The translations under genes were made by a program, and so were the position numbers. A DNA stretch of 64,000 bases from an uncultured Oscillospiraceae bacterium. GTDB lineage: Bacteria > Bacillota > Clostridia > Oscillospirales > Oscillospiraceae. The stretch's first letter is position 1. Each line of letters opens with the position of its first letter. This document shows positions 14,431 to 22,351 of the stretch, in pieces. The notes below the pieces were generated by a model that worked only from the letters and a program-made list of their open reading frames with translations, searched no databases and was not told the DNA's origin. Location: contig CAKUGQ010000009.1 in assembly GCA_934654755.1 (NCBI GenBank), positions 11,081-75,080 on the forward strand, in the 5' to 3' direction.

Positions 14431-16398
14431 GTGCCGGATAAATTTATTTTACATTCCAAATTTCAACCTACCGGAGATCAGCCCGAGGCGATTGAAAAAC
14501 TGACAAAGGGTGTTGAAAATGGCTTAAAAGAGCAGGTTTTGCTGGGCGTTACCGGTTCGGGCAAGACCTTTACAATGGCGAATATCATTGCCAATGTCAA
14601 CCGCCCGACGCTCGTTTTAGCCCACAACAAAACCCTTGCCGCACAACTTTGCGGTGAGTTCAGAGAATTTTTCCCCGAGAACGCCGTAGAGTACTTTATC
14701 TCCTATTACGACTATTATCAGCCCGAGGCCTATATTGCGCATACAGACACTTATATTGAGAAAGACTCTGCCGTCAACGACGAGATCGAGCGTCTGCGCC
14801 ACAGCGCGACGTCCTCTCTGTTTGAGCGGCGTGATGTGATCGTCGTTTCGAGCGTGTCCTGCATCTACGGTCTGGGCGATCCGATCGACTATAAGAACAT
14901 GGTCATTTCCCTGCGCACGGGGATGCAGAAGCCGCGCGAGGAGCTGACGAGGAAGCTGGTTGAGATCCGTTACGAACGCAACGATGTTGAGTTTGCGCGA
15001 AATCATTTCCGCGTGCGCGGCGATACGGTGGAAATCTATCCTGCTTACTGGTCGGGCCGCGCGATCCGCGTCGAATTCTTCGGCGACGAGATCGACCGCA
15101 TTTCCGAGATCAATGCCGTCACCGGGCTGCCGGAGCGCGTGGTCAATCACGTCGCCATCTATCCGGCAAGTCACTATGTCGCTTCACGGGACAAGCTGAA
15201 CCGCGCCATGCTGGAGATCGAGCGCGAAATGGAGGAGCGCGAGGCGTGGTTCAAATCACATGACAAGCTCCTGGAAGCACAGCGCATCCGCGAGCGGACG
15301 ATGTACGACCTGGAAATGATTCAGGAAATCGGCTTTTGCAGCGGCATTGAAAACTATTCGCGCGTCATTTCCGGCCGCGCCCCCGGTACGCCCCCGATGA
15401 CGCTGCTGGATTACTTTCCGAAGGACTTCATCCTCTTTGTAGATGAGAGCCATGTAACACTGCCGCAGGTGCGCGCGATGTATGCCGGCGACCGCAGCCG
15501 CAAGCAGAGCCTTGTGGATTACGGCTTCCGCCTGCCCAGCGCCTTCGATAACCGCCCGCTGACCTTCGACGAATTCGGAAGCAAGATCCATCAGGCAATC
15601 TATGTCTCGGCGACGCCCGCCGAGTTTGAGCGCAGCCGCGCCGAGCAGTACGCCGAGCAGGTGATCCGCCCGACGGGTCTGCTCGATCCGGAGGTTGAGG
15701 TGCGTCCCATCGACGGTCAGGTGGATGACCTGATCGGTGAGTGCAACCGCGTCATCGCGGGCGGCGAGCGCGTGCTCGTCACGACGCTGACAAAGAAAAT
15801 GGCCGAGGATTTAACGGCTTATCTGCAAAAGGCGGGCATTCGCGTGCGCTATATGCACTCCGATGTCGCAGCACTGGAACGTATGGAGATCCTGCGCGAC
15901 CTGCGTATGGCAAAGTTCGACGTATTGATCGGCATCAACCTGCTGCGTGAGGGCCTGGATCTGCCCGAGGTTTCGCTCGTTGCCATTCTGGACGCCGATA
16001 AGGAGGGGTTCCTGCGCAGCGAGACCAGTCTGATCCAGACCATCGGCCGCGCCGCGCGAAATGCCGGCGGCCGCGTAATCATGTATGCCGACCGCGTCAC
16101 CGAGGCGATGCGTGCGGCCATCGACGAAACGGAACGCCGCCGCTCCATTCAGGACTCCTACAACAAGACGCACGGCATCGTGCCGAAAACCATTGTCAAG
16201 GATATCCGTGCGCTCATTGAGATCACGCAGAACGAGTCCGAGGCAATGGGGAAGGGCAATGTGAAGATGACAAAGGTCGAGCGCGAGCGCGAGATCGCCC
16301 GTCTGGAGAAGGAGATGCGCGCCGCGGCGAAGATGATGGAGTACGAATACGCCGCCGTTCTGCGCGACCGCATCATCGAGCTGCGCGGCGAAAAATGA
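14431..16398 (+). CDS. uvrB: Excinuclease ABC subunit B (hybrid 5' end)
   Basis: Full-length UvrB, 655 residues, the damage-verifying helicase-like subunit of nucleotide excision repair. Walker A GVTGSGKT is at 39-46 and the beta-hairpin region SYYDYYQPEAY at 91-101. Helicase motifs follow (DESHVTLPQ, YVSATPAEFE, GINLLREGLDLPE, QTIGRAARN), and a C-terminal UVR motif (MRAAAKMMEYEYAAVLRDRI) contacts UvrC. The start is GTG behind GAGGGTGAG. The first ~110 codons are AT-rich (Lys AAA, Phe TTT). The rest has the GC-rich usage of the neighbours, so the gene is a hybrid: foreign 5' part, resident 3' part. It is the only intact uvrB here. Confidence 0.95.
   Translation: MPDKFILHSKFQPTGDQPEAIEKLTKGVENGLKEQVLLGVTGSGKTFTMANIIANVNRPTLVLAHNKTLAAQLCGEFREFFPENAVEYFISYYDYYQPEAYIAHTDTYIEKDSAVNDEIERLRHSATSSLFERRDVIVVSSVSCIYGLGDPIDYKNMVISLRTGMQKPREELTRKLVEIRYERNDVEFARNHFRVRGDTVEIYPAYWSGRAIRVEFFGDEIDRISEINAVTGLPERVVNHVAIYPASHYVASRDKLNRAMLEIEREMEEREAWFKSHDKLLEAQRIRERTMYDLEMIQEIGFCSGIENYSRVISGRAPGTPPMTLLDYFPKDFILFVDESHVTLPQVRAMYAGDRSRKQSLVDYGFRLPSAFDNRPLTFDEFGSKIHQAIYVSATPAEFERSRAEQYAEQVIRPTGLLDPEVEVRPIDGQVDDLIGECNRVIAGGERVLVTTLTKKMAEDLTAYLQKAGIRVRYMHSDVAALERMEILRDLRMAKFDVLIGINLLREGLDLPEVSLVAILDADKEGFLRSETSLIQTIGRAARNAGGRVIMYADRVTEAMRAAIDETERRRSIQDSYNKTHGIVPKTIVKDIRALIEITQNESEAMGKGNVKMTKVEREREIARLEKEMRAAAKMMEYEYAAVLRDRIIELRGEK
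14677..14705 (+). repeat. Right copy of 29-bp uvrB core (attR-like)
   Basis: Matches 5100-5128 at 28 of 29 positions, and marks where the incoming 5' end meets the resident gene. AT-rich usage continues for ~80 bp beyond it, so a recombination tract may extend a little further right. Confidence 0.8.
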
Positions 16399-16448
16399 CA
16401 GACGCTGCAGACGGCCGATGCATCGCTGCGCGGACGGCAGGATTGATA

Positions 16449-16584
16449 TGTCATTGCGAGACTTGCGTCAGCAAGTCGTGGCAATCTCCTGTAAGACCTG
16501 ACATCAGATTGCCGCGTCGCTTCGCTCCTCGCAATGACATATCGGCGAATTGCTGCGTCGGGCTTGCGCCCTCCTCGCAATGAC
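16449..16584. repeat. TGTCATTGCGAG palindromic repeat unit
   Basis: One complete unit: a TGTCATTGCGAG arm, an ACTTGCGTCAGCAAGT hairpin, GGCAATCT, a short centre, then the inverse arms and a GCTTGCGCC loop. It fills the gap between uvrB and deoC. Confidence 0.9.
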
Positions 16585-16632
16585 GCACAGCAGGGGAAGC
16601 CTCCGAAAATTTTCCGAAAGGATGAAATACAA

Positions 16633-17343
16633 ATGGAAATTCAAAAGCTGGTTGAAGAAATGAATGCGCGGTTTGCGCAGAAAAACGGCGGCACGATTGC
16701 CGCAACGATCGATCATACGCTGCTCAAGCCGCAGTCGTCCCGCGAAGAAATCCGCACCGTCTGTGAGGAAGCCGTGCGTTATGGAGCGGCAAGCGTCTGC
16801 GTGAATCCGTGCTACATTGAGTATGTCGCACGGCTGCTCGAGGGCACGGGCGTCACGCCCTGCTGCGTAATCGGCTTCCCGCTCGGAGCCAATACGCCCG
16901 CGGCCAAGGCCTTTGAGGCGGCGGATGCAGCGTCGCGCGGTGCGCGAGAGGTCGATATGGTGCTCAATGTCGGCGCGGTCAAGTCCGGCGAGTGGGAGCT
17001 TGTCCACCGAGATATCGCGGGCGTTGTCGCCGCCGTGCGCGGTCGTGCGGCCGTTAAGGTCATTCTGGAGACCTGTCTGCTGACCGACGAGGAGAAGGTT
17101 CGTGCCTGCGCCGTCGCCAAGCACGCGGGTGCGGACTTTGTGAAGACCTCCACGGGCTTTTCCACCGGCGGCGCGACCGTCGAAGACGTTCGCCTGATGC
17201 GCGCGGCGGTCGGCCCGACGCTCGGCGTCAAGGCTTCCGGCGGTATCCGCAGCTACGAGGATGCGAAAGCAATGCTTGATGCGGGCGCAACGCGTATCGG
17301 CGCCAGCGCGACGGCGAAGATCGTCGCCGGTGAGCGGAAATAA
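16633..17343 (+). CDS. deoC: Deoxyribose-phosphate aldolase
   Basis: Cleaves 2-deoxyribose-5-phosphate to glyceraldehyde-3-phosphate and acetaldehyde in deoxynucleoside catabolism. 236 residues from the ATG behind AAAGGATG; a longer upstream frame would run through repeat DNA. Motifs are IDHTLLKP at the N-terminus, EVDMVLNVGA, the Schiff-base lysine in FVKTSTGFSTGGAT and the second active-site lysine in GVKASGGIR. No nucleoside phosphorylase or phosphopentomutase gene is adjacent, so it is transcribed alone. A hairpin terminator follows 25 nt after the stop. Confidence 0.95.
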   Translation: MEIQKLVEEMNARFAQKNGGTIAATIDHTLLKPQSSREEIRTVCEEAVRYGAASVCVNPCYIEYVARLLEGTGVTPCCVIGFPLGANTPAAKAFEAADAASRGAREVDMVLNVGAVKSGEWELVHRDIAGVVAAVRGRAAVKVILETCLLTDEEKVRACAVAKHAGADFVKTSTGFSTGGATVEDVRLMRAAVGPTLGVKASGGIRSYEDAKAMLDAGATRIGASATAKIVAGERK

Positions 17344-17368
17344 GAGAGCAAAAGGTCATAAGCATGAA

Positions 17369-17402
17369 AAAGCGGGACACCCCGAAAGGGATGCCCCGCT
17401 TT
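17369..17402 (+). terminator. deoC terminator
   Basis: AAAGCGGG pairs with CCCGCTTT, with further inner CCC/GGG pairing around a GAAA loop. It lies just after the deoC stop. Confidence 0.75.
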
Positions 17403-17463
17403 CTGACACGCAGGCGCGCTCCGAGAGCCTTGCCTGGTCATTGTGAGACCGGCAGGAACGATA

Positions 17464-17780
17464 TGTCATTGCGAGGGCGGCTTCGCCGCCCGCGGCAATC
17501 TCATGCACCGCGCCCCAAAGCCTTCCCCTTGAGGGGAAGGTGGACGCGGAACGAAGTGGAGCGGCCGGATGAGGTGTCCGCCGCATTGCGGCGGTCGTGT
17601 CATTGCGAGGCCACGTCAGTGGCCGTGGCAATCTCCTGCACCGACAACTGTCATTGCGAGACTTGCGCCAGCAAGTCGTGGCAATCTCCTGTAAGACCTG
17701 ACATCAGATTGCCGCGTCGCTCCGCTCCTCGCAATGACATATCGGTAGATTACTGCGTCGCTCCGCTCCTCGCAATGACA
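17464..17780. repeat. Compound intergenic repeat cluster
   Basis: Several TGTCATTGCGAG units flank one unit of the second repeat family (17514-17600). Nothing gene-like is supported between 17403 and 17805. Confidence 0.9.
17514..17600. repeat. Second repeat family (CCTTCCCCTTGAGGGGAAGG type)
   Basis: The core CCTTCCCCTTGAGGGGAAGG hairpin is followed by GCGGCCGGATGAGGTGTCCG and a GC-rich hairpin. The same element recurs at 44281-44380 and, as an inverted pair, at 46850-47024. Confidence 0.85.
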
Positions 17781-17805
17781 TGGGGGAAGGACACCGCAGC
17801 GGGCG

Positions 17806-18585
17806 CTATTGTTTTGTGCCGGGCAGATCGAACACGCCCGCACGGTCGAGCAGAACAAGCACGCGCACGGCATCCTCGCCCATTCGCAGCATCAGCTCCT
17901 CGCCGACGCCGCCGTAGCCCTGTAAGATGCCGCGCTCGGCGAGCTTGTCAAGCGTCGGACGATAAAACGGGTTCTTCACGTCCTTCAGCAGCTCATAACG
18001 CATTTCCTTCGCCTCCATTCCGAAGGTTTCGGCAATGGTGGCGGCCTCCGCGTCCGCCAGCTCGCTCAGATTCTCGTCGCGCAGCAGCCACTGCGTGCTC
18101 CGTGTATTTGTGTGGAAGCTGTGCTCGACCAGCAGTGCGGGCGTTCCGAAGGCAACGCTGTGACGCAGGATCCCGTAATAGTCCGCGTCGCCGGCAGTGT
18201 TAAAGCGCGTTGCCACCTGAGGCTGTTGCTTTGTGTGCATTACATTGCTTACAACCTCCGCCAGCTCGCCGGCGAGACGCTGCATTTCTCCGTTGACCGA
18301 CCGGAACACGGTCACACGGTCAATGTTTTCATTCGCCTCGTTGCCGATGGCGTTGCTGTGCAGACTGACCAGCAGTCCGCAGCCCCGCCCGAATTCCGCA
18401 CGCTCATACAGCGAGGGATTGTCCTCTACGCGGCTGCGGGTACAGACGACCGTAAAGCCGTAGCGTTCCAGCGCTGCACGCAGGTACTTCTGCAGGACGA
18501 ACATCCGCTCACCCTCGTAATACGTCCGAACGGCTGGACTCTGATTTTGCCGGATGCTGTGCCCGGCATCGATGCAGATTTTCAT
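17806..18585 (-). CDS. N-acetylmuramoyl-L-alanine amidase (endolysin-like)
   Basis: A 259-residue zinc amidase of the Amidase_3 family, cutting the bond between MurNAc and the stem peptide. It starts MKICIDAGH with no signal peptide, as expected for a holin-dependent endolysin. Zinc ligands are H9, a glutamate near 24-26 (YYEGE) and H76 (SLHSN). The catalytic glutamate is in LLVEHSFHTN. Residues ~195-255 form a small C-terminal module (DVKNPFYRPTLDKLAERGIL onward) that is probably wall-binding. It follows a holin and a membrane coiled-coil protein with ATGA overlap and GGAGG 5 nt upstream, the layout of a phage lysis cassette, but no other phage genes are present. Confidence 0.88.
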   Translation of the reverse strand: MKICIDAGHSIRQNQSPAVRTYYEGERMFVLQKYLRAALERYGFTVVCTRSRVEDNPSLYERAEFGRGCGLLVSLHSNAIGNEANENIDRVTVFRSVNGEMQRLAGELAEVVSNVMHTKQQPQVATRFNTAGDADYYGILRHSVAFGTPALLVEHSFHTNTRSTQWLLRDENLSELADAEAATIAETFGMEAKEMRYELLKDVKNPFYRPTLDKLAERGILQGYGGVGEELMLRMGEDAVRVLVLLDRAGVFDLPGTKQ

Positions 18586-18764
18586 GATATACCTCCTTTT
18601 TTCTCCGACTGCGTGCCGAAGTAAAACCCGATTACAACGGTGAAGATCGTCAAAAACTCCTGCCCGCTTATCGCGCCCTGCAGCGCCAGCGCGCCGAATA
18701 ACGCAGTCAGAACAAGCGTTACAATCGATTTGACGCTTAACAGCTTTTCAAAGCGTTCCTTCAT
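18582..18764 (-). CDS. Phage-type holin
   Basis: A 60-residue protein with a charged N-terminus (MKERFEKLL), hydrophobic segments at ~12-30 and ~37-50 and a polar tail ending SEKKGGIS. Size, topology and position between a membrane coiled-coil protein and an amidase indicate a small phage holin that releases the amidase. It overlaps both neighbours by four bases. Assigned from topology and context, without a unique catalytic motif. Confidence 0.75.
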   Translation of the reverse strand: MKERFEKLLSVKSIVTLVLTALFGALALQGAISGQEFLTIFTVVIGFYFGTQSEKKGGIS

Positions 18765-18985
18765 TTGCCCATCACCCCCTCCAGATCGTCGAGCCGATGG
18801 TTGACAACCCTGAGCTTTTCCTCCAGCACGGGGATCCGTTCGCCGAAGCGGTTGTGCTGATCGACCTTGCGTTCAAGCTGGCTCAGGCGGTAGCCGGTCA
18901 GCTTTGACGAGGCCAGAATGCCGCCGAGCGTACCGAGCAGGGTGCCTGCCAGCGAAAACGCCGCCACCAAAACCTCACTGTTCAT
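18761..18985 (-). CDS. Small membrane coiled-coil protein of lysis cassette
   Basis: A 74-residue protein with one hydrophobic segment (residues ~5-27, rich in Gly, Leu and Ala) followed by a heptad-rich stretch (LSQLERKVDQHN, IPVLEEKLRVVNHRLDDLE). Such proteins precede holins in clostridial prophages and have the look of BhlA/XhlA-like lysis accessories, but the exact role is unknown. It is the first gene of the three-gene cassette, and its stop overlaps the holin start. GGGAGGTGAG lies upstream of the ATG. Confidence 0.7.
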   Translation of the reverse strand: MNSEVLVAAFSLAGTLLGTLGGILASSKLTGYRLSQLERKVDQHNRFGERIPVLEEKLRVVNHRLDDLEGVMGK

Positions 18986-19057
18986 GCGCTCACCTCCCGT
19001 GTCGTTTTCACCCTTACGGACAATTTATGCCGGAATGAACCGGAATTGTGCAACAAC

Positions 19058-19086
19058 TTGCATTTTTTGCGCCTCTGTGGTAAAAT
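19058..19086 (+). promoter_or_regulatory. Promoter of the TetR operon
   Basis: TTGCAT and TAAAAT are 17 bp apart, with the -10 box 20 nt upstream of the TetR start. Confidence 0.7.
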
Positions 19087-19106
19087 AATTTTGAGGTGAG
19101 AGAACG

Positions 19107-19682
19107 ATGCGCCCGCAGACCACAAAGCAGCTCATTCAATCCGCTTTCCGCACGCTCCTGAAGGCCAAGCCGCTGGATCGGATCACCGTGCGCGATATTG
19201 TTGAGGAATGTGACCTAACCCGAAACACGTTTTATTATCACTACGAGGATATTTACGACCTTTTCGACGACTATCTGGACGCGCGGACACACGACGTTAT
19301 TTGCCGGATGCCGCCGGACAGCCACTGGGGAGACATCCTGCTGCAGATTCTCCACGCCATTTTCGAAACGCCGCAAACGGCACGGCACATTTTTTTCTCC
19401 AAAAAATGCGACACGATGCGGCTCTATTTGCAGCGTGTCATAGCGGATACGATAGACCGCAGCGCCGATGAAAACGGCGCCGGACTTCACTGCACCGCCG
19501 GCGACCGCCGATTGATCTGCGCCACCTGCTCCCATGCGCTTTACGGCCTGCTGGAGGAGTGGCTCACCGGTCCGGACGCCGCCAATTTTGACGGGAACCT
19601 GCGCCGCGTCGCGCAGCTTTTTGAGGGTTCGATCCGTGCGGCGCTGGAGCGCAGCGCGGAGGAAAGGGAGGCGAGCCGATGA
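19107..19682 (+). CDS. TetR/AcrR-family regulator
   Basis: A 191-residue repressor-type regulator. The N-terminal helix-turn-helix covers residues ~6-55 (ITVRDIVEECDLTRNTFYYH), followed by an all-helical ligand domain of the type found in dihydroxyacetone-kinase-associated TetR proteins. It overlaps the next gene by 4 nt (GATGA), so it probably controls its own operon, whose second product is a membrane protein. The ligand is unknown. Confidence 0.88.
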   Translation: MRPQTTKQLIQSAFRTLLKAKPLDRITVRDIVEECDLTRNTFYYHYEDIYDLFDDYLDARTHDVICRMPPDSHWGDILLQILHAIFETPQTARHIFFSKKCDTMRLYLQRVIADTIDRSADENGAGLHCTAGDRRLICATCSHALYGLLEEWLTGPDAANFDGNLRRVAQLFEGSIRAALERSAEEREASR

Positions 19683-20272
19683 AAAACTTCACACTGGTGC
19701 GCAAGGCCAAAATCACAAACGTCATTGCCGCAGCGCTGATGGCGCTCTCCGGCCTGCTGTTGATCTTCCTGCCCGATCTTCGCGATACGCTGCCGCAGCG
19801 TATTCTGCTTGCCGTTCTGTTCTTTCTGAACGGCGCGGCACGACTGCTGGGCTATTTTTCCAACGATCTTTACCGTCTGGCGTTTCAGTTTGATTTTGCC
19901 TGCGGCATATTCAGCGCGATTCTGGCGCTGGCCATCGCCTTTGTGCCGGAGACAACGCTGCATAACCTGCCCTTGCTTCTGACCGCTTACGTCGTACTCG
20001 ACGCGCTTTTCAAGCTGCAAATGAGCTTCGACGCCCGCCGCTTCGGAATGCACGGCTGGGGCGCAATGCTCGCCACCTCCATCGTGCTTGTGCTTGCGGG
20101 TGCGGGCTGCTCCGCTGCGCTGCTGGGGGATTTCTTCAGCCACACGATGGCCGTCGGTCTTGCGCTGACCGTGGACGGCCTGCAAAATATCTGGATTACG
20201 GCCTACGCCGTGCGCGTGCGTGTCAGGAAAAAGAACCTGTCGGAACAGTTTGATCTGGATTCCGACAACTGA
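19679..20272 (+). CDS. HdeD/DUF308-like membrane protein
   Basis: A 197-residue integral membrane protein with about six hydrophobic helices in pairs (residues ~13-32, 40-58, 68-86, 95-112, 130-150, 158-177), the pattern of the HdeD/DUF308 family. Members are linked to acid or envelope stress, but the molecular function is not known. It is co-transcribed with the TetR regulator, which suggests inducible expression. A charged C-terminal tail (RVRKKNLSEQFDLDSDN) faces the cytoplasm by the positive-inside rule. Confidence 0.7.
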   Translation: MKNFTLVRKAKITNVIAAALMALSGLLLIFLPDLRDTLPQRILLAVLFFLNGAARLLGYFSNDLYRLAFQFDFACGIFSAILALAIAFVPETTLHNLPLLLTAYVVLDALFKLQMSFDARRFGMHGWGAMLATSIVLVLAGAGCSAALLGDFFSHTMAVGLALTVDGLQNIWITAYAVRVRVRKKNLSEQFDLDSDN

Positions 20273-20281
20273 GGAGATATC

Positions 20282-20929
20282 ATGTTTCAAGGCTTTTCCC
20301 CCGAGACGATCGATTTTCTCTGGGGCATTCGATTCAACAACAACCGCGAATGGTTTGCCGAGCACAAGGCCGACTATCAAAGGACGCTTTACGAGCCGAT
20401 GAAGGCGCTGGCCGCGCAGGTCAGCGCGCCGTTCACCGGCGAGAGCGGCCGAAAGCTGCATCTTTCACGCATCTACCGTGATATGCGGATGCACCCGACG
20501 ACGTTTTACAAGGACAGTCTGTGGTTCTGCATCCAGCACCCCGGCGACGGCTGGCTCGGAGAGCCGAGTCTTTGCTTTGAGCTGAAGCCCGAGGGCTATC
20601 AATTCGGCTTCCTCTATTGGAGCGTCCGTGCCGCGCAGATGAAGCAGCTCCGCGCGAAAATGGCGGCTGCGCCCACGAAATTCGCGGAGATGATCGCCGC
20701 AGCGGAGCGCGACAGCGGGCTGAAGCTTGAGGGTGAGCGTTACAGGCGCGCGCCGCAGCCCTGTCCGGACGGGCGTCTTGCGCCTTATTTCGATCTGAAG
20801 AACTTTTACGCACTGCGCGAATGTCCGCCGGATGCGCTGCTGTTCTCCCCACAGCTTGCCGAAGAGCTGCTGCGTGTATTCCGAATTTGGCTTCCCGTGC
20901 TTGAATTTTGCCGAATTTCGGAAGATTAG
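20282..20929 (+). CDS. DUF2461 domain protein
   Basis: A 215-residue protein matching the DUF2461 family, which also bears the TIGR02453 label. Typical features are the N-terminal FSPETIDFLWGIRFNNNREW followed by ..HKADY, the LSRIYRDMRM motif, and C-terminal PYFDLKNFYALRECP. The biochemical role is unknown. It lies 9 nt after the DUF308 gene with GAGGAGAT as ribosome site, so it is the third gene of the TetR operon. Confidence 0.82.
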   Translation: MFQGFSPETIDFLWGIRFNNNREWFAEHKADYQRTLYEPMKALAAQVSAPFTGESGRKLHLSRIYRDMRMHPTTFYKDSLWFCIQHPGDGWLGEPSLCFELKPEGYQFGFLYWSVRAAQMKQLRAKMAAAPTKFAEMIAAAERDSGLKLEGERYRRAPQPCPDGRLAPYFDLKNFYALRECPPDALLFSPQLAEELLRVFRIWLPVLEFCRISED

Positions 20930-20971
20930 TCGTTTTTTTCACTCATAATAATTTGAAAAAACGGAAAAATT

Positions 20972-21020
20972 AAACCCGTCGGAAAGCGCCGATTCAGCGT
21001 TTTCAGCGGGTTTCATTTTT
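20972..21020 (+). terminator. Terminator of the TetR operon
   Basis: AAACCCG pairs with CGGGTTT around a structured loop, followed by CATTTTTT. Confidence 0.6.
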
Positions 21021-21108
21021 TGGAAAGGCAGCGCCGCAAGGAACTGGGAGCGTGCCGACACGCCGGCGGGGAAAAGTACCTGCGAAGAAAATGCGGGAGG
21101 ACGGGCAC

Positions 21109-22098
21109 ATGAAAATAGTATTTCGTTTTGCGGCGGTGCTGCTGCTTGCCGTGCTGCTGTGCGCCGGCGCGGTTGCCGTTATGCCGGAAACGGTCGTTGC
21201 GGGCGGCGGCGTGGTTGCGCTGGAGCTGAAAATGCCGGGCGTCTGTGTCGTGGAGCTGGCAAGCGATGCGCCGCGACGGGCAGGACTACGCTGCGGCGAC
21301 ATCATTTGCAGTGTAAACGGGCGGGAAATCAGCGGCAGCGCCGCACTTCAGCGCTTCGTGTCGCAAAGTGACGGTGCAAAACTGGAGCTTTGCATCCGAC
21401 GCAGCGGCGAGGAAAAACGGATCTTCCTCGCGCCGTATGCGACGGCGGAGGGATGGCGTCTCGGCGTAAGCGTGCGCGAACGTCTGGCGGGTATCGGTAC
21501 GCTGACATTTTACGACCCGGCGACGCAGCGCTTCGGCGCGCTTGGGCACGGGGTCAATGACGGGAAAAGCGGCGTGCTTCTGCCCATGCAGTCGGGCGCG
21601 ATCCGCACGGCGCGTGTGACCGGCGTTACCCGCGGTGAGGCCGGGACGCCCGGCGCTCTGCACGGGGCGACGCTTGGCGAAGAGCCGCTCGGTGTGCTTA
21701 CGCAGAACAGCAAGCGGGGAATTTTCGGCGAATGCACAGGCTTTGCCGGCCGCTGCCTCCCGACGGCGCGGGCCGCGCAGGTCCACACCGGCGAAGCACA
21801 GATCCTGTCCACCGTGCGCGGTACGGAGCAGCGCGAATACGGGATTGTGATCGAGTCGCTTGACCCGGGCGACGCGCTCGGCCGTCAGATGCACATTCGT
21901 GTAACGGATACGGCCCTGCTGGCACAGACCGGCGGCATTGTGCAGGGCATGAGCGGCAGTCCCATCGTGCAGGACGGCAGATTGGTCGGCGCGGTCACAC
22001 ACGTTCTGATTGACGACCCGACGCGCGGTTACGGTATTTTTTTTGAAACCATGTGGAACACGCTTGCCCGGCAATCCGAGCTGCAAAACGCCGCGTGA
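21109..22098 (+). CDS. spoIVB: SpoIVB stage IV sporulation serine peptidase
   Basis: Forespore-secreted protease that cleaves SpoIVFA to trigger sigma-K activation in endospore formers. 329 residues from the ATG preceded by GGGAGG (8 nt); an in-frame GTG 57 nt upstream lacks a site. A signal-anchor helix lies at ~7-25 and a PDZ domain at ~40-110. The S55 peptidase domain has the catalytic histidine in ALGHGV (H147) and the catalytic serine in GMSGSPI (~282-284), plus FETMW near the C-terminus. It is shorter than the B. subtilis protein (~426 residues). It is the clearest marker that this organism sporulates. Confidence 0.93.
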   Translation: MKIVFRFAAVLLLAVLLCAGAVAVMPETVVAGGGVVALELKMPGVCVVELASDAPRRAGLRCGDIICSVNGREISGSAALQRFVSQSDGAKLELCIRRSGEEKRIFLAPYATAEGWRLGVSVRERLAGIGTLTFYDPATQRFGALGHGVNDGKSGVLLPMQSGAIRTARVTGVTRGEAGTPGALHGATLGEEPLGVLTQNSKRGIFGECTGFAGRCLPTARAAQVHTGEAQILSTVRGTEQREYGIVIESLDPGDALGRQMHIRVTDTALLAQTGGIVQGMSGSPIVQDGRLVGAVTHVLIDDPTRGYGIFFETMWNTLARQSELQNAA

Positions 22099-22105
22099 GC
22101 ACAAA

Positions 22106-22134
22106 AAGGCTCCCCTTGTGACAAGGGGAGCCTT
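22106..22134 (+). terminator. spoIVB terminator
   Basis: A 12-bp stem, AAGGCTCCCCTT with AAGGGGAGCCTT, directly after the stop. There is no T-run. A related hairpin is at 29838-29872. Confidence 0.65.
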
Positions 22135-22153
22135 AACGATGCGTATGGGGATT

Positions 22154-22274
22154 ATGTCTTTGCGAGGCCACGAAGCCCCACTGTCATTGCGAGGCCGCGT
22201 CAGCGGCCGTGGCAATCTTCCGCAAAAATCTGCATCAGATTGCCGCGTCGGGCTGCGCCCTCCCCGCAATGACA
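22154..22274. repeat. TGTCATTGCGAG palindromic repeat
   Basis: A degenerate half unit followed by one full unit, between convergent spoIVB and the ABC binding-protein gene. Confidence 0.88.
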
Positions 22275-22351
22275 CGTTGTGAGAGCGCCATGCGACGGAA
22301 GCGCCGCATGACGTTTCGTCATTTGCGGGCAAAATCCGACAATATCGGCTT

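Larger units (their letters stand above)
5100..14705. mobile_element. Genomic island inserted within uvrB, regenerating its reading frame
   Basis: The segment between the two copies of the 29-bp uvrB core is AT-richer up to about 11.3 kb, lacks the TGTCATTGCGAG repeats that pepper the rest of the window, and carries several broken genes. Its right end supplies a promoter and a divergent 5' third of a uvrB-like reading frame that joins the original gene at the core. No integrase, transposase or recombinase is recognisable, so it may be a decayed integrative element or a product of homologous replacement. The exact boundaries are inferred from the core. Confidence 0.75.

Noticed and set aside
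5100..14705. Simple tandem duplication of uvrB
   Set aside because: The left copy lacks everything after codon 90, and the two 5' parts differ in composition and sequence. Only the right copy has the rest of the gene.
17806..18985. Complete prophage
   Set aside because: Only the three lysis genes are present. Flanking genes are ordinary chromosomal genes.
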